Source of the DNA: Amborella trichopoda
Taxonomy: Eukaryota > Streptophyta > Magnoliopsida > Amborellales > Amborellaceae
Length of the DNA stretch: 64,000 nucleotides
Assembly: GCF_000471905.2 (NCBI RefSeq)
Contig: NW_006500327.1
Coordinates: 2,154,926 to 2,218,925 of the forward strand
Reading direction: 5' to 3'
In this document: positions 21,820-32,912 of the stretch, one piece after another
Layout of the letters: each line of letters starts with the position of its first letter
How positions within the stretch are numbered: the first letter of the stretch is position 1
Made by a program: the position numbers and the translations under genes
Notes under the pieces: generated by a model
What the model saw: only the letters and a program-made list of their open reading frames with translations
The model's database searches: none
Told to the model about the DNA's origin: nothing

Positions 21820-22660
21820 CCGCTTTTGAATGACTCTAGTCGTGGGTTGCAGTGAGGCGTCGGCACGAGGTAGAAACGGCAAATTTGTTATTTTTCAACT
21901 AAATAGGGGCAAACATGAAAACCAAAGGAGTGTGGGATCATTATGTTTCTTCCTCTCTTCCCAACATCACAATCGATGCCACCACCACCCGCCACGTGAC
22001 GCGACTGGGATCGCTCTCAGCCGTACGATCCCATCGTACCGCATGAGAGGGGACGGCTCGTCCCCGCTGTCTCGCACGTGCTGAAGATCCGGTCTATCCT
22101 CCTCGCACACGCGAATGCCACGTAGCGCCCTCGCCTTCCCTTCAACGGTCAATGGCCCCCTAAATAATTTGAATTTGAGGAGGAGAGGGGTTTCCTCACG
22201 AGAAGGGCAGAGAGAAAGGGTACAATTCCTAAACTGTCCCTTCGATCCTAATGGGCCTGGGCCCCACTCCTGTACCATCTGTCGGGCGCTTACCTGGACG
22301 CAACAAATCGGGAAGATAAAAAGGAAACGTACGAAACTACCCCCCTTTCTGTGAAATGCCATCAATATCCCGACAGTATCTTATTAACCTTTTCGTTCAA
22401 GAAAAGCAGGGCTAAGCACAGGGATAATCAAGGATTACAGGGGAAAATTTAGTCATAACCTCGCAAATACTGGCAGTAAACGACAAGGGTAACAAGGGAA
22501 TGGCATTAAATCATTATGTTCGGGCAGGAACCGTAATTAGACACGGTGTTACGTCGCTTTCAAGGGGCTGTTCCGGTAAATTCGTGAACGCAATCGAGAA
22601 ACAATTTCCCGTTTAATAATAATGTTTCTGTGAGGCGGCCGACTCATATGTACATATACG
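21820..22660. promoter_or_regulatory. GC-rich island with two G-boxes, no gene recognised
   Basis: CpG-containing sequence unlike its AT-rich surroundings, with CACGTG at 21993-21998 and 22075-22080. ORFs on both strands (for example 22365-21967 minus) look like by-products of composition. Likely a promoter or an unmethylated regulatory region. Confidence 0.35.
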
Positions 22661-23756
22661 GCCTCCCACCAAAATTATTTTAAAATGATTTGTTTTTTTT
22701 TTTTGGGATAGATTCATCGTACAGGCCGGTCATAAATATGAAAAGAAAATAATTTTTTTAATATTTTTATGCGCTGTCCATATCTAATTTATAGACAATA
22801 ACCTTTCTAGATAACGTCCATCTTTTGGATGAATGTTCTTAAGTCAGCGGGCTCTTGTGCCCCGGACTCACAAAACAATCTTCCTTAAAATATCAGAAAA
22901 AAACAATAAAAAAATAATAATAAGAATGAAGGGGACAGAATATATTTTTATTCAATAAAAAATTTGGAGTAAAAATGGAAAATATTTGTTCGTGGGAAAG
23001 AGAAACGCTTATGAGTTGCTTTCCATGCAGAGTGCAGAGGGAAGGAGGGGGTCCAGTGGAATAATTGAGATATAATTACAGTGGATGGGTGGGCTCTTAA
23101 CAACAACCCATCATCGCCCTTTTTATATTGTTTTGGTTTTTTTCTTTTGGAGTTTTCTGAACTTTTTTATTTGACATACGAATTTTTCATTTATTTCACT
23201 CACAGATTTGTGTTTCCTTATACAAACCTCATCCTTTTCTCACGAGTTGGCATGTTCAGAGTGGCTCCTTTAGCCCCTGCCCTGTGCCATGCCAGCCAAG
23301 GTTTTGATAGAGATTTGCATCACCATGAATCTTTCTTACAATCACAACAGCGATTTCCATCACTAAAGCGGCTCGCGAATGCACCTACTCGGCCCGGCCC
23401 TAAAAGGCCCCGCCTGGGCCACATAAACTGTGTAACTCAAGGCGGGGCTAAGCCCTAAACCCAGCATATGCTTGCTTCGGCTTAATCCCGCCCGCTCTTT
23501 TTTTTCTTCTTTCATTTCTATTTCATTTGTTTTTGGCCCACCCTATACTGAATAAGGCCTATCATGACCATAATTAGGAAGTCGGAGAATAATAATATAT
23601 CGGCAAATCAAAACATTGTTGATGAATCAATTTTATTTTAAAAAGTCAAAGGCAAAAATTGGGTTAAACCTACATATCGTTAAAAAATAAATTAAGGTAT
23701 AGAATCATGAATATTTGGGATTTTTTCAAAAAATAAAAAGTTAAAAAGTCGGTTAC
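22661..23756. other. No gene seen
   Basis: A GGCCCGGCCC-rich patch at 23385-23460 may be a hAT-MITE fragment. The ORF 23081-23458 shows no domain. Confidence 0.4.
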
Positions 23757-24033
23757 AAATAGACCATTTATCTTTTGTATATAGATGTCACAATCATTCT
23801 TGTCCATTAAACTTCAAAATGGGTGGTTGTAAGAGTGTCATTAAATAAACATAAAATTCTAAAGAAAAATTTCAAACTATGTGACCCACCCCGACTCATC
23901 CAATTTATGTAATGAGTGAGAAAGATTGTAACCTCCATGTACCAAATAGAAATGGTCTACCAAATCATCCAATTTATCTAATGAGTGAGAAAGATTGTGA
24001 CCTTTATGTACCAAAGAGAAACGGTACAGTCCA
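23757..24033. mobile_element. Family B MITE (copy B8) with duplicated right arm
   Basis: The right arm occurs twice in tandem, at about 23898-23962 and 23964-24030. Both read CATCCAATTTATNTAATGAG and so on, with about 8 differences. The rest of the element is single copy. Confidence 0.55.
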
Positions 24034-24061
24034 ATATGAAATTATGATTTGTAGTGGGATT

Positions 24062-24275
24062 GTATACAAGGAAACCATTTACCTTTAGTATAGAGAGGTT
24101 ATGATTACTTACCATCACCCGATGTAAAATCTAATCACTTGGGTTTGTTATAAAGTTCGAGAAAATTTCTTCTGAATTTTGATCCTGGTCAATGAAACAA
24201 ATGCCGCCATTAATTGTGACTACATTGTACCAAAGGTAAATAGTCTCATTATATACTTTCTCTTATTGCATATAC
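24062..24275. mobile_element. Family B MITE (copy B9)
   Basis: Left arm GAAACCATTTACCTTTAGTA, right arm GTACCAAAGGTAAATAGTCT ending TATATACTTTCTC. One of the better preserved arm pairs. Confidence 0.6.
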
Positions 24276-24813
24276 ATTATGTATATAGCCAATGAAAATT
24301 AATTTTATGTCCTTACCAAGTGTCATTAGAGTATACTTAACAAATTTTTGTCTAAACTTAGTTGTCACAAAAAAATATATATTATAGATTTATTGAGAAT
24401 ATAAAATGAAAAAAAAAAAACAAACTAAGCAGAAGAACTACATTAAAAAAAAAAACAAGGACCGTAGACGAAGGTATATGATTATTTTTAAAAAACAAAG
24501 TAAAAAAGACTTAGTATAAAATCTCAGTTAACTAAAACAAAAATAAATACCTAAATATATAAAATAGTGGTTCATCCAAAATGCAATGTCGTATACACTA
24601 GAAAAATAAAAATATAAATTTATCAAACATCTCTATGCATAAAGAAAACAACAAAATACTCAAGTAAAATTAAATCTCACACAAAATTCCTAGCGAACGA
24701 AATATTTAGTATCATTGAATCTCTCTTGCTCTTTATGAGAACACTTTGGGTTTAAAGAAAATAAATTTTTTTTATTAAGTTGCTCTTCTTCTAACTCTAC
24801 CTACTATTTAGAG

Positions 24814-25162
24814 GGAAAAAGTTTATATAAGTGCAAAGCTCTAAACAATTAAATTAGGGAACACCACAAAATTTTCACTAGGAGAGACTGTTTTGATGCC
24901 CTAATATCTTCAAATTGATCATCTCGACCTCAAGATGTATGGAGATGAAATAAATAGATTTCAAATTTTGGAAATTGTACATCTTGTAATACATTTTTGG
25001 ACTGTCAACTTTTTTAAAAGCTTTAAATTTTATAATTTGAGATGAAAGCATATTTTAACGCTATCACAAAGATTTTTAGTGTTGAAACCACATTTCTTAA
25101 TACTATTTGAAAGTGGCTTTACTTTGATTGTTTATAGCCTCATCTTTATACAAACCACACCC
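24814..25162 (+). mobile_element. Family A MITE (copy A3)
   Basis: GGAAAAAGTTTATATAA start, interior blocks in the usual order, and an end reading ATACAAACCACACCC. Its terminal palindromes are decayed (gcaaagctct instead of gccgaggctct). No clear target duplication. It lies directly beside family C copy C6. Confidence 0.65.
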
Positions 25163-25177
25163 TAAAATGAAATAACT

Positions 25178-25638
25178 GAATGCGGTTTCTAGGAGGTTGC
25201 AACCTTAAACAATCCAATTAATGTGCACCTTAAAATTTTATCATAATATGTAATTTTGTTGTAAAAAATTCCTAGTATTATCTTAAAATCTATTTTCATA
25301 CCTAGTTAGAAAATTTTAAATTTCAAAAATAGTTAAAATTAAGTAGATCTATAAATATNNNNNNNNNNNNNNNNNNNNNNNNNNNNNNNNNNNNNNNNNN
25401 NNNNNNNNNNNNNNNNNNNNNNNNNNNNNNNNNNNNNNNNNNNNNNNNNNNNNNNNNNNNNNNNNNNNNNNNNNNNNNNNNNNGACAAAACCGTTTTTTT
25501 TAAAAAAAATTCATATATCTCAATGTCAAGATGATCGATTAGAGTGTTTTTTCAACATTAAAACAACATTTTCGATAAATTTTTGAGATAAATTTGTGAT
25601 TTGACACTTTAAAGTTGCAACTTTGTATAAACTTTTTC
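25178..25638 (+). mobile_element. Family C MITE (copy C6) containing an assembly gap
   Basis: Termini visible at GCGGTTTCTAGGAGGTTGC and, at the other end, GTTGCAACTTTGTATAAAC. The 125 bp run of N at 25359-25483 falls inside the element. Confidence 0.45.
25359..25483. other. Assembly gap
   Basis: 125 N, inside family C copy C6. Confidence 1.
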
Positions 25639-26167
25639 TATACTAAATTGAAGAACAACATTAAAAAATAAGACCCAAATATGTAAAAGAGGGGTCCATC
25701 CAAGATGCAATATACTACATACAATAAAATAAAATAAAATAAATAAATAAAAAAGTTAATCAAACTTCGCTGTACATAAAAAAAGCAACAAAAGCAGAAT
25801 CAAAAATTTCTTCCTGACTAGTATCAATGAATCTCTCTTGCTCTTTGTTTTGATATCTTATTATTTTGATAACTATAATGCTTGCATCTTTTCGAATATT
25901 TTCTTATAAGAACTTATTGGTGAAATCTTTGATGAAATTTTTACACTAAATTACGATTCTTCATTTACTTCGATTGTTAAAATGATTATTTTTAAACCAA
26001 AATTCAATAATATCAACTTACTAAAGAAAGGAAGTCATAGAGCACAAGTTTTACTGAAAAGCTTTTTCTAAAAAAATAAACACAGATTTATATCGATCTC
26101 ATTGAAAAAAGCAATTTGTTTTTTGAAGATCTTTTGAAAAACCCAAAAGATCTGAACAGATTTTGAA
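25639..26167. other. No gene seen
   Basis: AT-rich, with an AATAA-type simple repeat at 25725-25755. Confidence 0.5.
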
Positions 26168-26178
26168 AAATCACTTCA

Positions 26179-26401
26179 TCTTTTTTTTTTTTGTCAAAAT
26201 CGTGTTTTATTGAGACATTACTATGATTAGTACAGTGAGGGCCACCGCAGGCACCATTAAGTATGATCGACGAATACAACGGTCATTCCAAAGGACACGC
26301 AGGTCATTGTCAGGGAAGTTGGGGTGATATCCAATCAAACCATCTGACCTTTTTGTTCTCTTCTTCATAGTTTTCTCCTCGCACGACCCGTGAAAGAGTT
26401 G
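26179..26401 (-). mobile_element. Non-LTR retro-insert downstream of the cyclin gene
   Basis: On the minus strand it ends CTCAATAAAACACGATTTTG then AC and a 12-base A run. Flanked by the perfect 11-mer aaatcacttca (26168-26178 and 26402-26412). A 5'-truncated LINE, SINE or processed transcript piece; I see no clear pol III boxes. Confidence 0.65.
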
Positions 26402-26531
26402 AAATCACTTCAATTTTTAGAGATTTTTTTTTTTGACGAGTTTTAGAGAGAGAATTGAGAGACTGCAAACAAGAGAGAGAAAGGACCTTTATTCTTCTTT
26501 TTACTGACTGTTTTCTCTTGCCTTTCTTCAT

Positions 26532-26890
26532 TATTATTTATTACAGTTCACAAATAAATGATCACTTAAATATTTATATAATGAACCACCATTTTACATA
26601 GTACATCAAAGAAGCCTGTAAATATAGGCCCAAAGTCAAGCACATGGCTTCTCTCTCATTTAATTCCAATAACATAGGCACAGAGCGAAGAACAAGAATT
26701 GAAAAAACCCAAGAAAAAGGAGATAAATAGATAAATTTCTTGACTTTTCATTTAACTTAGGAAACCTCGGCTCTTTAACTTAACTTCCGTATAAATAAAC
26801 TTGACTAAGATTCCAAAAAAATTTGCAGAAAACCACCATGAATCGTTCGCTTTTTATCTTCAAAATCTGGGGTTCCTTTTTTTACATTAC
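26532..26890 (-). other. Probable 3' UTR and downstream flank of the cyclin gene
   Basis: AT-rich sequence after the TGA stop at 26893-26891. On the minus strand an AATAAA-type poly(A) signal lies near 26545-26533, about 350 bp downstream of the stop. Which signal is used cannot be told from sequence. Confidence 0.3.
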
Positions 26891-28614
26891 TCAACTGTTA
26901 CTAATATTGGTATCTATGGCTCCTTCTGTACAATGATCTCCCAGTCTTGGACGCTTCAATGGTGGGCCTGCGATTTCAACAAGAGACTTCTGACTGTCAC
27001 AGCTTCCACAAGCTGCAATGTCGAGAACTCCATTCGGGCTTTGAGGAATTCTTGCCTCTTCTGGATCTCTAAATTTTAAGCTTTTGACCATGGAGGCCCT
27101 GTTAAGGACGTGGACCAGGAGCTCTGGCATTAAATTGTAACAACTCCAGATCTCATTCTGCATTTTCATGGCAATAGAACCCAGTAAAAAACTGAGAACA
27201 AATTACTTTTTCATGGGTAGAGATAAAGGGAAAGCGAAGTGGGTTTTTCATGAGAAAGGATAATTTTTCAAGAGAAAGAGGAAAAACAAAAAAAAAGAGG
27301 ATTCTTGTGGGGAAGAAATAATCTTCATATAAAGAGGAAATAAAGAAATAATCTTTCAATAAAGAGAAAAGAAAAAACAAATGAAGTGGGTTTTGCGGGT
27401 GTTTTTGCGACAAAAAATCTTCTTTCAATTGATCGAAAAGAGTAACAAAGAAGCGAGTTTTGTGAGCTTTCTGGTGAGAAAGCTTTCATGTTGTTGAATA
27501 TTTGAGAGAAATAAATAAATTGAGTTGTGTGGCTGTTAATTTAATTTATTCTTCTTGAATTAGGAGATTACTTGGCTCACGCCATTGCCGAAAAGAGAAG
27601 GCAATGCATCAATTTTCGGCGAGAAATCCAAGCTTCCTTCCGCTGCGCAAAGGACCGATGCTGCTGCTATTGAAGAAGGTCGAAAACCCAAGAAATCAAT
27701 CACTGCAAATTATTCAATAGCAAACCACAAATATCAAAATATGAAACAGAGAAATTAAGATTAATCACTGATCAATAACAAGATAATGGAGTAAATTTAC
27801 TACCAGTAACAAAATGTTGGTAAATTTAAGGGTTTTTTTTTGTCTTTTACCTCGATTTGTGCTGAGAATTATCTCGGTGACTTGCTGGAAAACGCCATTA
27901 AAAAGGATCGGTTCAAGCTTTGAGGTCAAATCAAGCTTGCCCAAAAAGTAGTGGACAAAGGAGAGTGGACTGACTGATACCATCCTCCATTTGAGGATCG
28001 CCATTACCAAAAGCTCCATTCTTCTCACTGTTTTGGCGTCAAAAATGAACTTGGGTTCACAGACCTGCAAATCCAGAACAGAGGGAACACTTGTTTCCTC
28101 CATTTTCGCGGCCAAGGAGATGCAAGCCACTGATAAAAGCTGAAAAGGCCAGCCATTCCCATGCTACGAACCAACAAAACAACAAAAAACCCATGTCATA
28201 ATTCCGACCAAAACCACGGGAAAAGCCGCCGGGATACCAGAAACTTACCCGAATTTGGTGTGCCGATAAAAACCGGTCGAAATAGCTCACCGATAGGCAA
28301 GCAGTTGAAGGTCCAAACCGGTAATAAGTATGGACCTTGAGGATCCAATTAATGGCGACATGGCGAGAAGAGGCGTCCAGAGTTCGGTCTCTGAACCTTT
28401 CAAGATAACCAGATTGAGGCAAATAAAGGGTTTCTCTATCAATGAGCAAAGCTACAAAGTCGGCCTCTGGTTCATCCGGAAAACCGACCTGTAAAAATGA
28501 GTTTTCAGGCAAAGTTGCCGGAATCGGAGAGCTCCACGCGTCGTCGCTTGTGTCCCAGTCCATGGCGTCTTCGCCACAAAGGAAGCTCTCTAGGCTTTCT
28601 CCTGAGGCCGCCAT
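26891..28614 (-). CDS. CYCD: D-type cyclin, CYCD1-like, four exons
   Basis: G1 cyclin expected to activate a CDKA kinase that phosphorylates the retinoblastoma-related protein in the nucleus. I built it from exons 28614-28249, 28163-27851, 27702-27572 and 27157-26891. All introns are GT-AG (85, 148 and 414 bp) and phases match, giving 1077 nt or 358 residues, normal for plant CYCDs. Residues 80-125 hold the cyclin-box start (NWILKVHTYY, then YFDRFLS). Exon 2 begins with NGWPFQLLSVACISLAAKMEE spread over about 20 residues, then the RMELLV helix. Exon 3 carries FRPSSIAAA. The C-terminus has a basic KRPRL patch, a possible nuclear signal. NGWP, EIILST and the alanine-rich exon 3 resemble CYCD1, while DLQVCEPKFIFDAKT is closer to CYCD2/4, so the subclass is tentative. 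Oddity: the N-terminal Rb-binding LxCxE motif reads FLCGE (residues 11-15), with Phe replacing Leu. The start is the first ATG and precedes the usual acidic leader. Confidence 0.9.
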
Positions 28615-28795
28615 TTTTACGGGTTTCCGATTGTCTGATTAAACATCCGATGGGTATCATTCGACGTGAAAAATCTCTGCAACTTTTTTCGGTTTTTGTT
28701 TTAGTTTTTGTTACGAAATATTAATGTGCATTGGAGAAAAGGAATGAGAAAAAATAATATTGGAACCAGATGAGTCTCCTGCTGTGTAGTGTTTC

Positions 28796-28981
28796 ACAGT
28801 TAGAGAGAGAAAGAGAGAAAAGCACCACCTTTAGACTTTATAGAGCGAGAAAAGTAATCTTAGAGAGAGAGAGAGAGAGAGAGTCAGAAAAGTGTGCCCT
28901 TTTGCGCAAGGCTCCCCCCTCCCCTCCTGCCCCAGCGAATGAGCCGACTCTACATTTCCCGGCTTTTATTTATATTGGCGC
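28796..28981 (-). promoter_or_regulatory. Cyclin gene promoter: two TATA boxes, Y-patch, E2F-like sites
   Basis: Reading on the minus strand, CTATAAAG lies at 28843-28836, about 220 bp before the ATG. It is followed by CT-rich runs typical of plant core promoters (Y-patch, 28796-28885). A second TATA-like box, TATAAATA, is at 28974-28967. Two matches to the E2F consensus WTTSSCSS bracket it: TTTCCCGG at 28955-28962 and ATTGGCGC at 28974-28981, read on the plus strand. E2F control of cell-cycle genes is established in plants. That these sites work here is inference, and the start site is not known. Confidence 0.5.
28862..28883. repeat. AG dinucleotide run in the cyclin 5' region
   Basis: Eleven AG units; on the gene strand a CT run downstream of the proximal TATA box. 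Confidence 0.9.
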
Positions 28982-29001
28982 CCTTTTTTTTTTTTTACTC
29001 T

Positions 29002-29383
29002 GTGTGAAGTTTGTATAGAGCCCAGGCTCTAAACAATCAAAGAAAACCACGCCTTCAAATAGTGTAGAGAAATGAAGTTTCAATACTGGAAATTTTTGTG
29101 ATCGACTTAAATTGTGTTTTCATCTTTAATTATAAATTTTAAAGCTTAAAAAATAGTGTATACTGAGTATATCTATAACAGCTAAAAAATCTTGAAAATT
29201 GATGGTCCAAAATGCATTTATAATATACATTATTTCCAAAACTTAATATCCATTATTTTCTCATGTCGATACATCTTAATCTCGAGATGATCATTTGGGC
29301 ATCAAAACAACCTTTTCTAGGGAATTTTGAACGTTGGTTCTAATTTGATTGTTTAGAGCCTCGGCTCTATCTAAACTTTCTCC
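29002..29383 (-). mobile_element. Family A MITE (copy A4), upstream of the cyclin promoter
   Basis: Full-length copy, GTTTG end at 29002 and GGAAA-type end at 29383. It is flanked by a near-perfect 9 bp duplication (ttttactct / atttactat, 7 of 9 matching). Its near edge is 28 bp from the distal TATA-like box and about 390 bp from the cyclin start codon, so it forms the upstream boundary of the promoter. Confidence 0.75.
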
Positions 29384-29734
29384 ATTTACTATAGGCTTAT
29401 CTGGAAATGTACTAAATTTTTATCAAATGACCAATGTAACGTCTTATCCAATATACTTTTATCATGTATTATGCCGAAGCCTTTCGCCCTCATACTTCTT
29501 GAAATTGCACTCAGGCCCAATGTCCTAAAATGGATTGTCAATCACTGATTGCTGATCCAGAATGCAATTATCCGGGTAAAAAGTACTAATTTTTTTAATA
29601 ATAATAAATTAAAAAGTTCGATTTGGCCGATTCATCATGTCATTAACATAAATAATTTGATTCCCACCATGTTAGGTCGATTCCTAGTTATTGTAAAAGA
29701 ACGGTCTCCCTACCTAATGTTAAAGACACGAAAG

Positions 29735-30345
29735 ATATAAGAAAAATATATATTTATTGATTATTATTAATATGGATATATAATACAACCAGATGTAACT
29801 TGCACAATAAGATAAATTACAGTCAGTAATTTTTTATATATGATATATATAAAAAAAAATCAAAATCTATAACTATCTCTACACTTTTTCTCAAACTGAG
29901 GTTGGTTGGACAACATCAGTTCGTCAATAAGATAATCATAACGAGCATGAGTCATTATCTTGATAAAAATATATGCAAGTTGTTGATATGAGGTAATATG
30001 TGGGACTGTAACTTCTCCGGCCATAATTTTTTTATGAATGAAATGACAATCAACTTCTATATGCTTTGTGCGATCATAGAACACTGGATTTGAGGCAAAT
30101 CCGCATGGACTCGTAAACTGGAGATAATAGTTAGAGGAGAATAATAAGCCATTATGACATGTACCCCGTAAATAACAAATGATACGATGGACTGTCGAGA
30201 GATGGATACAACGAGGATCTGCAACAATTGGTAGACGACCTCTATTGCATGAGATATATTCTGACTAGTCATAATGAGATAAAGTAGACTTGCCAACCAG
30301 TTATCTATAAATAGTGGGATCTGGAAGTTTGTTTTCATCATCATT
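29735..30345 (-). pseudogene. Ty1/copia remnant: RT end, RNase H, partial 3' LTR
   Basis: On the minus strand, LASLLYLIMTSQNISHAIE (RT thumb region, about 30310-30250) is followed after frameshifts by ICYLRGTCHNGLLFS, then FYDRTKHIEVDCHFIHKK and the TKIMTHARYDYL-like tail near 29990-29900. A degraded PPT (gagaaaaagtg) then leads into an LTR-like stretch to about 29735. No catalytic RT box remains. Confidence 0.7.
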
Positions 30346-30354
30346 TCTATATTT

Positions 30355-30483
30355 TATTGTTAGTGTGGGAAATTGCTTTTAGAGCCATCATAAAGATTTT
30401 TGCTCCGGAAAGTGCATTTTGGATGAGCATTTGAGGGTGAGGCTTTCTTTTGCTTTCATAAACCCTAGGCCTTATAAAAACCT
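30355..30483 (-). mobile_element. Partial MITE related to families A and C
   Basis: Only one end is present. It reads as the reverse complement of AGGGATGAGGTTTTTATAAG followed by GCCTAGGG, and carries the GAGCCATCATAAAGATTTTTG block seen inside family A. It may be a third subterminal variant. Confidence 0.4.
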
Positions 30484-31994
30484 CATCCCTCCAATATTCC
30501 GATCTTTTAACTATTCATAAGAAACGGGTTGTGCATTGAGATGGGCCGTTTGGTCTTTTAAATTTATTGTGTTATTTATTCCCTTTTCTCTCTGTACTTG
30601 TGCTTGGCTAAATTTAAAAGAGGAAATAAAAATAGAAAACCGCTAAATTAGAGCTGATTCTTAGGGGAGCTTACTTAAAACTAGCACACACGTGCCGGTA
30701 AGTAGGGCCCTAAAATCTGTATTCCTCCAAGTGCAGCTAAAATATTAGGGACCCTCTTGCTCGTGTGCACTTTAATTAATGAGCTATTACTTGTCAACAA
30801 AAGATTCACTTTATTAATTGGAGAATAAAAAAATTGCTTAACTTATTAGTTCATGCAAAACTTTTCATCGTTGAGTATTTGAAGTTGGTCTACTAGATTT
30901 ATTATTTGGTGATTATTACTTCATTAGTGCAAGTAATATGTTATTCTCCCACATGTTGTATTCTTTTTTTTTCACGATTTTTTAAATTAAAAAGCATTCT
31001 TAAAAAAGATAAGTTAGAAATTCACACTGAAGCCATGTGATGATGAATTTGTAAGTTCTTAAAAGTTTATTGAAAATTTTAGAGTTTAATTTTTTTGTGC
31101 TTTATTTTTATCTGTATTTATTTGGGCGGAATAGTTTAAAATCTCTTCGTTAAGCTCAAAAGATTGTGTGCTCATGAGGGAGCATATTGTGCATTTACTA
31201 CCTCCAATAAGACCAGTGTATTTGAACCTGGATAAGTGGGGCTGATCGTTCATCCACAAATCCATGTCAGTCATCGGAAATCTTGGATCGAGTCCGAATT
31301 ATTAATTTAAAATAATTTAATAAAGTCAAATTAAAAATAAGAGTTTATGGAATGGAGATCTAAGGGAACCTACGAAAAACATTCGACAAGCTTAAAAAAG
31401 GAAAAAAGAATGCATAATAAGAACGATTGTAGGGAGTAACCATTGAGTTTCAGAACACCGAGTGAAACCTTGACCCTAAATTTAGATGTCACTTCACAAA
31501 ATTACTTATCAACCTAATAAAAAAGAAAAACAGCCCAACCTACTTTGTGCACCTAAATTATTTATCTATTTATTTTGATGATCAAGTTAATGTTTAAAAA
31601 ATAAAATATTTAGTAGATTATAATCATCTGGTGATTATAAAGTGAATCCCAAAATTCTAAATCCAAAGAACACTCCTTCATAAAGCTTTGGTCTGACCGA
31701 CCAAGTGTACAGTGTACACCCACAAGAGTACCCGTATCAGGTTTCCATAATATCATTAGTCAAATGAAAGTGACATAGATTTGTCTTCTATTATTACAGG
31801 GTGTTGGAAAGTAGCTGACGTAGTATAAAGTATCGCTCTTACTTATAGCGTCAATAGTACCCAATTCGGATTAATAACTTGCGTGTTAAATCAATATTAG
31901 CTGGAAAATGTATCAATATAAGCTGGAAAATCTCTCTCTTGAGAGCACGTTTGTTAAAGAGGAAATCTTTTATCCGGATATAGATTTTTTTTAT
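30484..31994. other. No gene seen
   Basis: AT-rich DNA; no motif or repeat I can place. Confidence 0.5.
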
Positions 31995-32215
31995 GCAATG
32001 TGACCCATTTACTTTTGATACAAGGTGGTCACAATTACTTACAACCATTTGATGTGAAATTTGATAGTTTGGATGTGTCACAAAGTACGAAAAAATTACT
32101 TTTGAAGTATGAACTTGGTAATGAAATAATTGTAGTCACCAAATTTCACATCTAATAATCAAGATTAATGTGACGACCTTGTACCAAAAATAAATAGTCT
32201 CATCTTATATTATTG
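31995..32215. mobile_element. Family B MITE (copy B10)
   Basis: Left arm CCATTTACTTTTGATACAAG, right arm GTACCAAAAATAAATAGTCT. Centre GAACTTGGTAATGAAATAAT. Confidence 0.6.
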
Positions 32216-32394
32216 TACAAAAAGTGGCAATGTTGCATGGTAGGAAGCCGGTTTCCCATCTCTTAAAAATCCCTTGAGAGTGCTCTCTTGGTAGAGATTC
32301 ACTATTAGGAAGATGAACATATTACAGTATACAAATAATATCCAGGCTCCTTATCTACAACATAGCATTATGGCAGGTTCATTGTTTACAAACT

Positions 32395-32420
32395 TGGCCG
32401 AGTCCCATTGGACTCGGCCA
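32395..32420. repeat. Perfect 10 bp GC-rich hairpin
   Basis: TGGCCGAGTC, loop CCATTG, GACTCGGCCA. It stands out in AT-rich DNA; such motifs occur in LTRs, but no LTR is proven here. Confidence 0.7.
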
Positions 32421-32522
32421 TTGCCTAACCGAGTACTGGGGTACAACTTGTATTGACTAAAAAATTCATAAATATATATATATATATATATATATTTATT
32501 TATTTATTGATGCTTTTAATAA

Positions 32523-32903
32523 GGGTGCAGTTTGTATAGAGTCGAGGCTCTAAACAATCAAAGTAGAGCTCACCTTCAAATAGTATCGAGAAATGTGGTT
32601 TCAATATTGAAAATTTTTGTCATAGTTTTAAAATAGATTTCATCTCTAATTAGAAAATTTAAAGCTTAAAAAATAGTGTAGATCAAGCATATCTATGAAA
32701 ACTTGAAAATTGTCGATCCAAAAATGCATTACAAGATGCACTATTTCCAATGCTTGAAATCTATTTTTTTTATATCCATGCATCTTGATATTGCGATGAT
32801 CAATTTGAGGATATATAGGTATCAAAACAACCACTTCTAACTAAATTTTTGAGGTGGGCTCTAATTTAATGTTTAGAGCTTAGGCTCTATATAAACTTTT
32901 TCC
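32523..32903 (-). mobile_element. Family A MITE (copy A5) with perfect 9 bp target duplication
   Basis: The best-defined member. The 9-mer ttttaataa occurs at 32514-32522 and again at 32904-32912, immediately outside GGGTGCAGTTTG and CTTTTTCC. This fixes the element ends and the target-site length for the family. It inserted next to a TA microsatellite. Confidence 0.85.
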
Positions 32904-32912
32904 TTTTAATAA

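Noticed and set aside
21967-22365. 132-codon minus ORF in the GC-rich island
   Set aside because: Open frames are expected in GC-rich DNA; no motif, and overlapping ORFs exist on the plus strand.
28442-28724. Plus-strand ORFs opposite cyclin exon 1
   Set aside because: Shadow frames of the cyclin coding strand.
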